Source: CAZUPF01 sp964622035 (lineage in GTDB: Bacteria; Patescibacteriota; WWE3; JAUXAW01; JAYEID01). Taken from it: a stretch of 22,085 nt of DNA. Positions 1 to 7,671 of this stretch are shown here, piece after piece (the first letter of the stretch is position 1; the number at the start of each line of letters is the position of its first letter). The DNA lies in contig CAZUPF010000009.1 in the NCBI GenBank assembly GCA_964622035.1, positions 1-22,085 of the forward strand, written 5' to 3'. The translations under genes were made by a program, and so were the position numbers. Below the pieces are notes generated by a model. It ran no database searches, had not been told where the DNA came from, and saw nothing but the letters and a program-made list of their open reading frames with translations.

Positions 1-300
1 CTAATTATCAAAAACCAGGTTTTGGATAAGAATTTTTATGTGATTATCTCTCATCGGGCGGTAACTCTGGCGTTTGAAAACCCGGTGGGGAAGTTACTAC
101 GGAAGCTCCGTGGGCAGTCAGCGGAGAAACTGACTATCTCGTCTACAGAGCTGGTTGAGAAGACGGTTCCCAAGATAGAGCCGAAGGTCGAGCATGTTGA
201 AAAGCAGCTCGCGCGGATCGGGATCAACTCGAAGAGGCTAAACTCGGAGCAGCTAATCGAGTTGTTTCACGAACTTTACAATGCCCAAACCGAAATATGA
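1..300 (+). CDS. C-terminal part of a TraC/VirB4-associated conjugation protein (5' truncated)
   Basis: The reading frame is open from base 1, so the gene begins outside the window and only the last 99 residues are present. The visible start-like TTG at 22 has no SD and lies inside the open frame, so it is unlikely to be the real start. The fragment begins with a strand-rich stretch (NFYVIISHRAV) and then turns charged and helical (KTVPKIEPKVEHVEKQLARIG). Its 3' end overlaps the VirB4-like ATPase by 20 bp, which implies co-transcription and translational coupling. In conjugation-type operons a small protein resembling the N-terminal TraC domain often precedes VirB4, and the position and the YVIIS segment fit that. 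The family assignment is an inference from context; no catalytic motif is visible in this piece. Confidence 0.7.
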   Translation, partial: LIIKNQVLDKNFYVIISHRAVTLAFENPVGKLLRKLRGQSAEKLTISSTELVEKTVPKIEPKVEHVEKQLARIGINSKRLNSEQLIELFHELYNAQTEI

Positions 301-2047
301 TATGGAAAAATTTGGCAAGCTTCTGAGGGAAGGAGTAGGTGTTCAGGATGTTATTGCTCCCGAATCCCTTGAGGTTGATTTTAATCACCTTCAGGTAGGG
401 GACCGTTATTTTAGGACCCTTTTCGTTTCGGGCTATCCTCGATTTGTGAGTGCCAACTGGCTGGCCCCGATTATTAACTTTGACCGTTCTCTAGATATTG
501 CCTTTTTCTATTATCCTGCGTCCTCTCAGGAAGTTCTTCTGAACCTGCGGAGGAAAATTGCCGAAATGGAGGCGACGATCACTTCCGATACCGAGAGGGG
601 GCGGGTGGTTGACCCCGCGGTTCGGGCGGCTTTGGAAGATGCCCACACCCTCCAGGAGTACCTCACTAAAGGAATGGAGCGGTTTTTCAGGCTCTCATTT
701 TACATTACTATTCCTGCCGACTCTTTGGCTGAGCTCGATCGGATTACTTCCGAAGTTCTTGGTATTTTGGGCTCTTTGATGATTACGGCAAAGAAGGCCA
801 CGCTGCGAATGGAGGCGGCCTTTAAGTCTACCATCCCCACCGGCAAAGACCGGTTGTACGTGACTCGGAACATGGATACCACTTCCCTGGCCACGACTTT
901 CCCCTTTATCTCCTCGGAGCTAACGGCCAATAAAGGTGTTCTCTATGGAATAAACGAGCACAACGGTTCTCTGGTTGTCTTTGACCGTTTTAGTTTGGAA
1001 AACGCCAACGCGGTAATTTTTGGGAAATCGGGAAGCGGTAAGAGCTTTCTGGCCAAACTTGAGGTAATGCGGTCACTGATGTTTGATGGAGAGGTGATCG
1101 TTATTGATCCGGAGGAGGAGTACCGGCCCCTTTGCGAGGCTTTGGGGGGGCAGTACATTTCCTTCTCGATGAACGCCTCCTCTAAGATTAACCCCTTTGA
1201 TCTGGGGGGAGTTGGTAAGACGACAGAGGATCGGTTGGGGAGTAAAATTCTTTCCTTGCATCGGCTGTTCCGTATTATTTTTGGGGAGTTGGACGGGGGG
1301 ACGGAGGCGGTTTTGGACAAGGCGTTGATGAGCGTTTACCGGATGAGGGGGATTACCCCGGACCCGACGACGCAGATGAACGAGGCACCGTTAATGGAGG
1401 ACCTTTACAAAGTTCTTTTAGGGATGGAGGAGCGGGAGGCTCAGGCGCTGGCGGAAAGAATGGAGCGCTATATCAAGGGGAGCTTAGCGGGTATTTTCGA
1501 TCAGCGCTCAACAATTGATATCCAGAGCCGGCTGACCGTTTTCTCCACCAAAAATCTGGAGGACAAGCTACGGCCGGTAGCGATGTATATTATTTTGGAC
1601 TTTATCTGGAATCGGGTGAGGGGCGATCTTAAGAAGCGCTTTTTAGTGGTTGATGAGGCGTGGTACTTGATGCGCTACAAGGACTCGGCCGAGTTTCTCT
1701 ACTCGATTGCCAAAAGGGCCCGTAAATACTATCTTGGCCTGACGACCATTACTCAGGACACGGGGGATTTTCTGAGCTCGGGGTTTGGTAAGGCGATCAT
1801 TGATAACTCGTCGATTGCCATTTTGATGAAGCAGCACCCCGCGGCGATTGACCAGGTTGGTGAGGTGTTCTACCTTTCCGAGGGGGAAAAGAGGCGGTTA
1901 CTCTCAGGTGGGGTTGGGGAAGGCCTGTTTTTTGCGGGGTCGAACCATGTGGCTATTAGGGTTGTGGCCTCGGAGGAGGAGCACCAACTGATCACCACTA
2001 AACCGGAGGAGTTACTGAAGATGAGAGAGGAGAAGAAATGGAAGTGA
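281..2047 (+). CDS. virB4: VirB4/TraC-like type IV secretion ATPase
   Basis: A 588-residue P-loop ATPase of the VirB4/TraE/TraC family, which powers pilus biogenesis or substrate transfer at the inner face of the membrane in type IV secretion systems. Walker A is GKSGSGKS at residues 248-255. Walker B is FLVVDE at 454-459, followed by AWYLM. A TQD motif (ITQDTGDFL) follows about 30 residues later, in the usual family order. The N-terminal ~230 residues match the non-catalytic VirB4 domain and include a long central helix. It is shorter than Gram-negative VirB4 (about 800 aa), as is common in Gram-positive-type and CPR homologues. The ATG at 281 lies inside the upstream gene; an in-frame ATG at 302 is an alternative start, and neither has a clear SD. 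The downstream Ig-like gene overlaps its end by 10 bp. Confidence 0.93.
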   Translation: MPKPKYDMEKFGKLLREGVGVQDVIAPESLEVDFNHLQVGDRYFRTLFVSGYPRFVSANWLAPIINFDRSLDIAFFYYPASSQEVLLNLRRKIAEMEATITSDTERGRVVDPAVRAALEDAHTLQEYLTKGMERFFRLSFYITIPADSLAELDRITSEVLGILGSLMITAKKATLRMEAAFKSTIPTGKDRLYVTRNMDTTSLATTFPFISSELTANKGVLYGINEHNGSLVVFDRFSLENANAVIFGKSGSGKSFLAKLEVMRSLMFDGEVIVIDPEEEYRPLCEALGGQYISFSMNASSKINPFDLGGVGKTTEDRLGSKILSLHRLFRIIFGELDGGTEAVLDKALMSVYRMRGITPDPTTQMNEAPLMEDLYKVLLGMEEREAQALAERMERYIKGSLAGIFDQRSTIDIQSRLTVFSTKNLEDKLRPVAMYIILDFIWNRVRGDLKKRFLVVDEAWYLMRYKDSAEFLYSIAKRARKYYLGLTTITQDTGDFLSSGFGKAIIDNSSIAILMKQHPAAIDQVGEVFYLSEGEKRRLLSGGVGEGLFFAGSNHVAIRVVASEEEHQLITTKPEELLKMREEKKWK

Positions 2048-2643
2048 AGCGATACATTCCAGGACTGCTCCTCATTTTAGCTCTTTTGGGGCTGGGTCTT
2101 TTCTGGTATTTTTCTAGCTTTTCCTTGGCGGAGGTAGTGACGGTTTCTCCCACTTCGGGCGAGGAGAGTGTTGCCCTTAGTCCCCAGGGGAAAGTCGTCT
2201 TTGATCGGCGGGTGCGGCGTGCTGAAGACTTAGCGCTAGTAGTCAGCCCGGCGGCGGAGGCGGCTCTCCGCTGGGGAGAGGGTGGAAAGAGCCTTGGTTT
2301 TTCGTTTGCGGAGGAGCTAGAGGCGGAGACTACCTACCAGATTTCGCTTAGCGGCCCAGGGATGGTGCCTTTTAGTTGGAGTTTTGAGACAGAGGGCCTA
2401 GTGTGGGATGGGGTCGGTAGTAGTGCCGCGGCCGCGGCTTGGGGAGAGTACGAGAGTAAGAATCCTCTGGTGAGTTATATGCCAGTGGTAACCGAGGCTT
2501 TTAAGATTTCGCGGTTGGGGGAGGGCGTGTTTAGGGTAACTCTCTACGCGGCGGATAAGGATTCCGCGAGGCGGGCGGTGGTGGATTGGTTTGGGGAGCA
2601 CGGAGTCAATCCTGATACTCTGGAAATCGAGTGGGTGGAGTAG
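2038..2643 (+). CDS. Membrane-anchored protein with a bacterial Ig-like (Big_5-type) domain
   Basis: A 201-residue protein with an N-terminal hydrophobic helix at about residues 8-26 preceded by basic residues, acting as a signal anchor. Residues ~35-122 look like a Big_5-type Ig-like domain: an opening VSPTSGEESVALSPQGKVVF strand pair, then a TTYQISLSG strand and a closing FSWSFETEG strand. A second small domain (~140-201) ends in DTLEIEWVE. The start overlaps the VirB4 stop by 10 bp and has a good SD (GAGAGGAG at 2025-2032, 5 nt spacing), so it is coupled to the ATPase gene. The position suggests an extracytoplasmic accessory subunit of the secretion machine, but this is an inference. It ends 3 bp before the convergent Cys-rich gene, with no terminator between them. 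Confidence 0.72.
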   Translation: MEVKRYIPGLLLILALLGLGLFWYFSSFSLAEVVTVSPTSGEESVALSPQGKVVFDRRVRRAEDLALVVSPAAEAALRWGEGGKSLGFSFAEELEAETTYQISLSGPGMVPFSWSFETEGLVWDGVGSSAAAAAWGEYESKNPLVSYMPVVTEAFKISRLGEGVFRVTLYAADKDSARRAVVDWFGEHGVNPDTLEIEWVE

Positions 2644-2646
2644 CAG

Positions 2647-3963
2647 TCACTTTAACCAGTCAGGGGGCGTGATGTATTGGAAGAGGAGATCTTCTAGACT
2701 CTCGTGGATTCCTGCGAGCGGGACGGCCCAGTTTCCCTCATAATCTTTTCCTTGGAAGGAAAAATTTAGTCTTCCGTTGGCAGCAGGGTTGTTGGTTTCG
2801 GCCTGTTCCTGAGCTTCTAGTGGAAGTAGGTTTCTAATGACGGCGGTCGATTTTTCAAAATAGTCGATGGCGTCGACTAGTTGGGTGTTGACATTTAGGT
2901 TCCGGGACCCCCGGGCCTTTACCGCTACTTGACAGAAAATCCCCCCGGCGTAGGTGGCGCATTCTCCGATAGAGATTGATGATTCGTACACTGTTTCACC
3001 CCCACCCTCGACGGAGATAGTTTCGCTTTTATCACTTAGTGTTTCGGCAAAACAGACGGGGGTTTGGGCTACCGGTTCAGGGGTCGGTGTGCAGCTGGCG
3101 GATTCTTGAATCACCTCCTGCCCGGGGACTTTGGCCAGCCAGCGCCAGAGACCAGTTTTAAGGACGGGGTCGTCGAAGGAGCGGCGCAACCCGTAAACGG
3201 GGGTACTAAAAGGGATCCCCGTGGCCCCACCGTCTCCCAGAGAGACTTGCAAATCTGCGGCCGAGTAATCCTTGCGGTAAGAGTCGATTACCTCGTATAT
3301 CTTCATAGCATCCTCCGGTGGGGCAGCGCGAAGGAGGGGGCTGCCGGTGCTTTCGGTTCGGCAATCGCCGCAGCTGGCATCGGGGGAGAAGTCGGGGGAA
3401 AAACCGCCCGGATTTCCGGGCTCACACTCTGGCGGCCGCAGATTGTCGGGGCTGGCGTTAGCACAGCAGGGGAGGCAGACATACCATTTAGCTTCGGTTT
3501 CTGCAGGGCAGTTAGGGCTCTGGTGCGCGCCCTCGGTGCCGGTGCACCAGTCACTAACGCCATCTACCGCGGGGTCGCCAACGATGTGGTCGGTTTCAGT
3601 GTCTCCGTAGCCGATGTACCTACCGATATCTCCTTTGATGGCCGGGAGGGTCATCTTTTGCACTTTAAATTCGCCACTCCAGCCCCAGTCAAGCTCGTTT
3701 TCCAAATCAGCAATTGTGTTTTGAACTTGGCTGTAGTAGGGGTTGGGGGGGTCGTTTGTTTCTAGGGAGTGGGCATCGGCCCATTCTTGCGGGATGAGCA
3801 GATTACGGCTTTGGCTTTTTTGGACACTAGTACTGGTGGGACATGCGGCCCGTTCTGCTCCTTGGTACGGGTTCTCGCAGTCGTAGACAGCGTGCAACTC
3901 ACGCGTCATAAGGGGGAGCACGGCCACTACTACTAGTCCGGAGAGGAGGCGACGATATCGCAT
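2647..3963 (-). CDS. Secreted Cys-rich protein of unknown function, last gene of the pilin operon
   Basis: I do not recognise this family. The chosen ATG at 3963 (438 aa) directly follows the stop of the preceding pilin gene (1 nt gap) and opens a good signal peptide (MRYRRLLSGLVVVAVLPL, likely cut after LHA). Fourteen cysteines remain after the start. Ten lie before residue 205, and a cluster at ~140-201 contains CLPCC and CGDC. The even number and the export signal suggest disulfides; a metal site cannot be excluded. The middle is rich in Pro, Gly and Asp; there is no C-terminal membrane helix. A further 14 codons are open upstream of 3963 but would overlap the previous gene. As the last gene of an 11-pilin operon it could be a tip protein, adhesin or periplasmic assembly factor; that role is inferred only from position. 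Confidence 0.75.
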   Translation of the reverse strand: MRYRRLLSGLVVVAVLPLMTRELHAVYDCENPYQGAERAACPTSTSVQKSQSRNLLIPQEWADAHSLETNDPPNPYYSQVQNTIADLENELDWGWSGEFKVQKMTLPAIKGDIGRYIGYGDTETDHIVGDPAVDGVSDWCTGTEGAHQSPNCPAETEAKWYVCLPCCANASPDNLRPPECEPGNPGGFSPDFSPDASCGDCRTESTGSPLLRAAPPEDAMKIYEVIDSYRKDYSAADLQVSLGDGGATGIPFSTPVYGLRRSFDDPVLKTGLWRWLAKVPGQEVIQESASCTPTPEPVAQTPVCFAETLSDKSETISVEGGGETVYESSISIGECATYAGGIFCQVAVKARGSRNLNVNTQLVDAIDYFEKSTAVIRNLLPLEAQEQAETNNPAANGRLNFSFQGKDYEGNWAVPLAGIHESLEDLLFQYITPPDWLK

Positions 3964-3964
3964 T

Positions 3965-4330
3965 TTAGTACGGCGAGATGGCGAACTCCAGCAGATCGAG
4001 ATCAAGAATCTGCCCTAAGGTGTTAAGAATTAACCAGCTGAGGACGACGACCAAGAGGCCTACGAAGGCGTAGGTAATAGTGTTTTGGGCGGACATGATC
4101 TGCTTCTCATCTCCGCTGGCAGTCATATATTTGAACCCGCCGATGAGGAGATATACAAAAGCGACCAGACCCCCTCCGGCCAGGGCCACTGACAGAATTT
4201 GGGCGAAGACAAACTCCAGATCCTTAAGCTTTGCTGGATCCCCTGCTTTAGCCGCCCACCCTGTCGGTGCCTGAGCCCAAGCAGGAGAAACCAACCAGCC
4301 ACACGCTGTTGAGAGGAAGTTTAGAGCCAT
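3965..4330 (-). CDS. VirB2/TrbC-like pilin paralogue 11 (last in the array)
   Basis: A 121-residue two-helix protein. A signal-like N-terminus ends near AWAQA (residue ~21). TM1 spans ~45-65 and TM2 ~86-107, and they are joined by the array's signature loop, here TASGDEKQIMSAQ followed by TYAFVGL. This copy diverges at the second half of the loop, where KAK...TNA of its sisters has become SAQ...TYA, and its C-terminus is acidic (DLDLLEF). In the VirB2/TrbC family such subunits polymerise into a conjugative pilus, with the charged loop at the cytoplasmic side or the filament lumen. It lies 24 nt after the preceding paralogue and 1 nt before the Cys-rich gene. Pilin identity is inferred from topology and the VirB4 neighbour. 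Confidence 0.8.
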   Translation of the reverse strand: MALNFLSTACGWLVSPAWAQAPTGWAAKAGDPAKLKDLEFVFAQILSVALAGGGLVAFVYLLIGGFKYMTASGDEKQIMSAQNTITYAFVGLLVVVLSWLILNTLGQILDLDLLEFAISPY

Positions 4331-4354
4331 AACTTTTGCTGGTGGGACACCGGC

Positions 4355-4720
4355 TTACGGTGTTCCAACCGTCTGGGGAGCGGCTGGGAAGGTGATGCCG
4401 GAAATAATGCTGATTCCGAAAACCTTCTCCAGAATTGCCGCTACCGCATAGGAAGCAACGACGATGGCCAGACCGATAAAGGCGGCCGTCATCCTTTCTC
4501 GGGCCGCCTGAGCGGCCTCCTTATCACCCCCAGAGGTCACATACTGGAGCCCTCCTAGAATGATCATCAATAGAACGACCACGCCGGTGATCAAGAGGGC
4601 TATTTGAATTCCCGATGCCAAAAGCACACCGAGGTCGGGAAAGGGAGTTACCTCCTCCCCAATGGCGGAGATGTCAGCAGCGTAGGCGGTCCCAATTAGT
4701 AGATTTATTAGATTGAACAA
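4355..4720 (-). CDS. VirB2/TrbC-like pilin paralogue 10 (TTG start)
   Basis: A 121-residue two-helix protein. The start is TTG at 4720, supported by a near-perfect SD (AGGAGGTGA at 4735-4727) with 6 nt spacing. The N-terminus is a short signal sequence with a clear AYA|AD cleavage site near residue 14. TM1 is at ~37-58 and TM2 at ~79-97. The connecting loop SGGDKEAAQAARERMTAAF differs from the usual GGDEKAVTKAK form: the EK is swapped to KE and the TNA is replaced by TAA. This makes it one of the more divergent members. It may be a functionally distinct (minor or major) subunit, but the sequence alone does not decide this. Confidence 0.82.
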   Translation of the reverse strand: MFNLINLLIGTAYAADISAIGEEVTPFPDLGVLLASGIQIALLITGVVVLLMIILGGLQYVTSGGDKEAAQAARERMTAAFIGLAIVVASYAVAAILEKVFGISIISGITFPAAPQTVGTP

Positions 4721-4736
4721 TACAGTTCACCTCCTC

Positions 4737-5375
4737 TCAAGGTCGGGGGAGGGTGATCCCTCCCAGAATGCGGACGCCGAAAACTATCTCAACAATTCTT
4801 GTTATTCCAAAGGCGGCAACTACCAGCACCAGGCCAATAGTGGCGTTAGTGAGGATGGCTTTCGCTTTGACAATTCCCTTCTCGTCTCCACCCGAGACTA
4901 AGTATTGTAACCCGCCGTATAGGAGGAACGCAAATAGTAGCAGGCCGGCGAGGATGGTGGCGGCCTGGACGCCACTGGAGACTAGCCGTCCGATATCAGA
5001 GAACGGCCACCCACCCAGGTGCTCGGTAATGTTACCGCCCGAGGCTCCGCCGTTATCATCGTCGCCCCCGCCGGTGCAGAAGCCAGCGGTCTCTCCGGTA
5101 ACATAGTCGGCCTGGTATTCGGCGCAATACCTCCCGTCCTCAACGTAGTGGCACAGGGCTTTCCAGCCGGTGTAATTTCCGTCGGTGTCGCACCCTCCGG
5201 TGCCGTCTTTGTACCACCAATCTCCCGTTTCGCAGTAGTTAGTGGGCGAGGTTGGGCAGTGCGACCAGGCTCGGGCCTCTTTAGCTTGCAGGAGGCTGGC
5301 TAGAATAAGGAGGGTGGCGGTAGTTGCCAGAGTGTACGCTGTTTTTTTGGTTGTCACCTTTCGTTGAGTGATCAT
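4737..5375 (-). CDS. VirB2/TrbC-like pilin paralogue 9 with a Cys-rich ectodomain
   Basis: At 212 residues this is the largest member of the array. A signal peptide (~1-36, ending EARA) is followed by a ~75-residue exported segment with six cysteines (C40, C48, C62, C75, C84, C100) and many Trp, Tyr and Asp residues, then a Gly/Asp linker. The conserved pilin core follows: TM1 ~139-158, loop SGGDEKGIVKAKAILTNA (160-178), TM2 ~179-198. The Cys-rich insertion is absent from most sisters and would sit on the outer face. It could mark a tip or adhesive subunit. It starts 2 nt after the stop of the preceding gene (TAA-AA-ATG), typical of termination-reinitiation; no SD is visible. Confidence 0.82.
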   Translation of the reverse strand: MITQRKVTTKKTAYTLATTATLLILASLLQAKEARAWSHCPTSPTNYCETGDWWYKDGTGGCDTDGNYTGWKALCHYVEDGRYCAEYQADYVTGETAGFCTGGGDDDNGGASGGNITEHLGGWPFSDIGRLVSSGVQAATILAGLLLFAFLLYGGLQYLVSGGDEKGIVKAKAILTNATIGLVLVVAAFGITRIVEIVFGVRILGGITLPRP

Positions 5376-5377
5376 TT

Positions 5378-5716
5378 TTAAACAGTCGGCCAGGTGATTT
5401 GGAGAATGTTTATTCCTAAAACAACTTCAACCATTCTGATGATGGGGAAACTGGCAGCTAGAATTACTAAACCAATGACGGCGTTGGTGATCATGGCTTT
5501 AGCCTCAGTGACCCCCTTTTCGTCTCCGCCGGCGGTCATGAATCTCAAGGCGCCGAAGATTAGGTAGGCTAAGAGTAGAAGGCCGGAGACAATGTAGGCC
5601 GCCTGCCAAAAAGTGCCAATGTAGTTGGCCAGCGCCGAAACACCCTCGACGGTGACGAGGGGGTTGTCAATACTATCTCCTTGGGCAGCCATCGCGGCTG
5701 TAATAAAGTTTGTCAT
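5378..5716 (-). CDS. VirB2/TrbC-like pilin paralogue 8
   Basis: A 112-residue two-helix protein starting at ATG 5716, just 2 nt after the preceding stop. A longer frame reaches 5752 but would overlap the upstream gene. There is no classical signal peptide: the ~35-residue N-terminus is polar with a weak hydrophobic start (MTNFITAAMAAQG). TM1 is ~39-56, the loop is TAGGDEKGVTEAKAMITNA (61-79) and TM2 is ~80-96. The otherwise invariant GG at the end of TM1 is GA here. The C-terminus ends in the short, Trp-containing hydrophobic tail seen in several copies (NILQITWPTV). Function is inferred from the family and from the array. Confidence 0.82.
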   Translation of the reverse strand: MTNFITAAMAAQGDSIDNPLVTVEGVSALANYIGTFWQAAYIVSGLLLLAYLIFGALRFMTAGGDEKGVTEAKAMITNAVIGLVILAASFPIIRMVEVVLGINILQITWPTV

Positions 5717-5718
5717 TT

Positions 5719-6072
5719 TCAGGGTTCGACTCTGGGCACCAATATACTCCACGGCGGTGTTAGTATCGGGATTCCGAGGACCTTGCCAACGATTGCAGCT
5801 ACGGTTGTTGCCAGAACGACAATTAGTAGGCCAATGGCAGCATTAGTCATCATGTTTTTGGCCTTGGCGAGGGCTTTCTCATCCCCACCAGCGACTATAT
5901 AGCTTACCCCGCCGAAGACTAGGTAGCTGACCAGCAATATTCCGGCGACCATCGTTGCCGCCCCGATGAAATTGGAAACCAGAACATTGAGCCCTGCCCC
6001 GCCTTCAGGGTAGCCGGGGGTGGCGGGGTTTTCGACTTCGATTTTGATGGGTGGATTAGGTTCGTAGCGCAT
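5719..6072 (-). CDS. VirB2/TrbC-like pilin paralogue 7
   Basis: A 117-residue two-helix protein with no signal peptide: the first 28 residues are hydrophilic and proline-rich (MRYEPNPPIKIEVENPATPG). TM1 is ~38-56, the signature loop AGGDEKALAKAKNMMTNAA is at 61-79 and TM2 at ~80-96, followed by a short C-terminal segment (LTPPWSILVPRVEP). The lack of a cleavable leader suggests that TM1 itself acts as the membrane insertion signal. It starts 13 nt after the stop of the preceding gene and its stop lies 2 nt before the next start. Confidence 0.82.
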   Translation of the reverse strand: MRYEPNPPIKIEVENPATPGYPEGGAGLNVLVSNFIGAATMVAGILLVSYLVFGGVSYIVAGGDEKALAKAKNMMTNAAIGLLIVVLATTVAAIVGKVLGIPILTPPWSILVPRVEP

Positions 6073-6085
6073 AGTTTTTTGTTAG

Positions 6086-6496
6086 TTAGTCTCCTAGCCC
6101 GGTAGTCACCGGTCCGCGGAATACGGGGGTGAGAATACCCCCCTCAAAGCCGAGAACGCCACCGATGATCTGAGTGATTAAGACGGCAGCAACGACAATA
6201 ATCAGCCCAATAGCGGCATTAGTCATAACACTTTTTGCCTTGGTAACTGCCTTTTCGTCTCCGCTGGCGATGGCGTAGCTGAAGCCTCCGTAAACGAGCA
6301 GTCCGAGAAGGGCAATCCCGGCTAGGTAGGTGACCAGCGCGATAACATTGCTGAGCAGGGTACCCAAGACATCACCAGTAGTGGCCCCCTCGTCAAAGAG
6401 GGTGCGAATAGCGGGTAAGGGGTGGCTTAGGGATGGAAAATAGTTGCGTGAACCCTGGGCGAAAGCTTGTTTGACGAAAAACATTGTTAGCCTCAT
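6086..6496 (-). CDS. VirB2/TrbC-like pilin paralogue 6
   Basis: A 136-residue two-helix protein. I chose ATG 6496, which lies 4 nt after the preceding stop and 13 nt downstream of a GGAGGTGG SD (6515-6508). ATG 6484 is also possible, while the GTG at 6511 falls inside the SD. The N-terminus (MRLTMFFVKQAFAQ) resembles a short leader ending at AFA|Q. TM1 is ~53-72, the loop ASGDEKAVTKAKSVMTNAA is at 77-95 and TM2 at ~96-112. The extracytoplasmic N-terminal segment contains a TTGDVLGTLL stretch similar to the TTGEALGLANLL of paralogue 7's neighbour at 6501, suggesting that these two copies are close relatives. Confidence 0.82.
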   Translation of the reverse strand: MRLTMFFVKQAFAQGSRNYFPSLSHPLPAIRTLFDEGATTGDVLGTLLSNVIALVTYLAGIALLGLLVYGGFSYAIASGDEKAVTKAKSVMTNAAIGLIIVVAAVLITQIIGGVLGFEGGILTPVFRGPVTTGLGD

Positions 6497-6500
6497 GGGT

Positions 6501-6848
6501 TCAAGCGCCACCTCCCGGGCCGGTGAAGCGTAGTTGCAAAATACCAGTAAAGCCTAGAACAGTTTGGAGGATGGCGACGACAAACCACGCGCAGACAACA
6601 ATAATCAAGCCGATGATAGCGTTGGTCATAATCGTCTTGGCCTTAGTGACCGCCTTCTCGTCTCCTCCGGCGATCATGTAGCTGAATCCGCCGTAAATGA
6701 GCAGCACGAAAAGGAGAAGACCGGCTCCGTAAGTGACGGCGGTGAGAACGACATCTAACAGGTTGGCTAGTCCCAAGGCCTCACCAGTGGTCTGATCGGG
6801 TTGGAAGACTGGAAAAGGATGTTTTAGGGTGCCAAAAAGAGTCAGCAT
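6501..6848 (-). CDS. VirB2/TrbC-like pilin paralogue 5
   Basis: A 115-residue two-helix protein starting at ATG 6848, 4 nt after the preceding stop. An open frame continues to 6944, but that would run through the upstream gene. There is no classical leader; the N-terminus is MLTLFGTLKHPFPVF. TM1 is ~38-54, the loop AGGDEKAVTKAKTIMTNAI is at 60-78 and TM2 at ~79-97. The C-terminal tail is FTGPGGGA. The core shares the GLLLF...YGGFSYMIAGGDEKAV pattern with the adjacent copies at 6086 and 6853, marking the middle of the array as its most homogeneous part. Confidence 0.82.
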   Translation of the reverse strand: MLTLFGTLKHPFPVFQPDQTTGEALGLANLLDVVLTAVTYGAGLLLFVLLIYGGFSYMIAGGDEKAVTKAKTIMTNAIIGLIIVVCAWFVVAILQTVLGFTGILQLRFTGPGGGA

Positions 6849-6852
6849 TATG

Positions 6853-7182
6853 TTAGGGTGTTGGGCCTGGAAAACTAAGGTCGAAGATATTCGGGAATCC
6901 GAGAATTCTGCCGAAGATCTGGACAATAAAGTAGGCACAAACAATGACGATCACCCCAATACCGGCGTTGGTCATGATTGCCTTGGCTTTGGTGACTGCC
7001 TTCTCATCCCCGCTAGCGGTCATGAACATGAGCCCGCCGTAAACAAGGTAGAGAAAAAGAAGCACTCCGGCAGCGATGGTAATGCCATTAATGACGTTGT
7101 TTAGTAGGTTGCCTAAACCGGCATCCCCGGCGGGCTCGTAGGCGGTTGGGTTTTTCAAATTGAGTGTATAAGAAGTGGCCAT
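6853..7182 (-). CDS. VirB2/TrbC-like pilin paralogue 4
   Basis: A 109-residue two-helix protein without a cleavable signal (MATSYTLNLKNPTAYEPAGD). TM1 is ~34-50, the loop TASGDEKAVTKAKAIMTNAG lies around 55-74 and TM2 at ~75-92, with a tail NIFDLSFPGPTP. The TM1-coding DNA (7037-7064) is identical over 28 nt to that of the next copy upstream (7363-7390), pointing to recent duplication or gene conversion. It is 5 nt from the preceding gene's stop. Confidence 0.83.
   Translation of the reverse strand: MATSYTLNLKNPTAYEPAGDAGLGNLLNNVINGITIAAGVLLFLYLVYGGLMFMTASGDEKAVTKAKAIMTNAGIGVIVIVCAYFIVQIFGRILGFPNIFDLSFPGPTP
7037..7064. repeat. 28-nt direct repeat, copy A (inside pilin paralogue 4)
   Basis: This segment is identical to 7363-7390. 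It encodes, on the minus strand, the C-terminal part of TM1 (LFLYLVYG). Flanking bases differ at once on both sides, while the genes around it remain clearly paralogous. Identity at synonymous sites across a hydrophobic helix suggests recent duplication or conversion. Confidence 0.85.
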
Positions 7183-7187
7183 CTCGG

Positions 7188-7670
7188 TTACGGTCCGGTA
7201 AAGGTTGGTTTAAGGATATTAATTCCAAGAATTGTTTCCAGGATTCGAGCGATAAAGTATGAGGTGGCGATGATAACCAGGCCAATCAGGGCATTGGTGA
7301 TGGTTTTTCTCGCCTTGTCCACCGCCTTCTCATCCCCACTGGCGCTCATATACATGATCCCACCGTAAACAAGGTAGAGAAAAAGAAGCAGGCCGGCCCC
7401 AGTTAGGGCGGCGGAGATAACATTGTTTAGGAAGTCGCCCAAACCCCCAGCCCCGTAGCCGGTGCCGTAGGGCTGCGCAACCTGTCCAAGGGCCATTTGA
7501 CACTTGTCAGTACCTTTGTCGCAGAGCAGTCCGGTATTGCACGGTGGGTCGCTCGCTTTGCCACAGGCATCACCTACATCTTGGCCGTAGGCCGAGCGGA
7601 TACCGGTAGTACCCAGTGCTATTAGGGTAACGGCGAGGGTGATGATTACTTTTTGAGATAGCTTTCTCAT
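7188..7670 (-). CDS. VirB2/TrbC-like pilin paralogue 3 with a four-Cys ectodomain
   Basis: A 160-residue protein with a clear signal peptide (MRKLSQKVIITLAVTLIAL, likely cleaved near AYG|Q at ~29). A short exported module follows with four cysteines in compact spacing (C36, C44, C50, C57; PPCNTGLLC and DKC), probably two disulfides. After a Gly/Tyr-rich linker (YGTGYGAGGLG) comes the pilin core: TM1 ~88-106, loop SASGDEKAVDKARKTITNA (109-127), TM2 ~128-146, tail LKPTFTGP. It starts 1 nt after the preceding stop. It and paralogues 1 and 9 are the Cys-bearing members of the family. Confidence 0.83.
   Translation of the reverse strand: MRKLSQKVIITLAVTLIALGTTGIRSAYGQDVGDACGKASDPPCNTGLLCDKGTDKCQMALGQVAQPYGTGYGAGGLGDFLNNVISAALTGAGLLLFLYLVYGGIMYMSASGDEKAVDKARKTITNALIGLVIIATSYFIARILETILGINILKPTFTGP
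7363..7390. repeat. 28-nt direct repeat, copy B (inside pilin paralogue 3)
   Basis: Second copy of the repeat at 7037-7064, at the same position of the paralogous coding frame (end of TM1). The two copies are 326 nt apart, which would allow recombination that deletes or fuses one pilin gene. Confidence 0.85.
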
Positions 7671-7671
7671 T

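Noticed and set aside
281..2047. UGA recoding or a mobile-element insertion in the region
   Set aside because: UGA ends several genes at expected lengths, and no transposase, integrase or terminal inverted repeats were seen.
3064..3765. Long plus-strand open frame (233 codons) opposite the Cys-rich gene
   Set aside because: It is the mirror of a signal-peptide-bearing gene with good operon context, has no SD and shows no recognisable motif.
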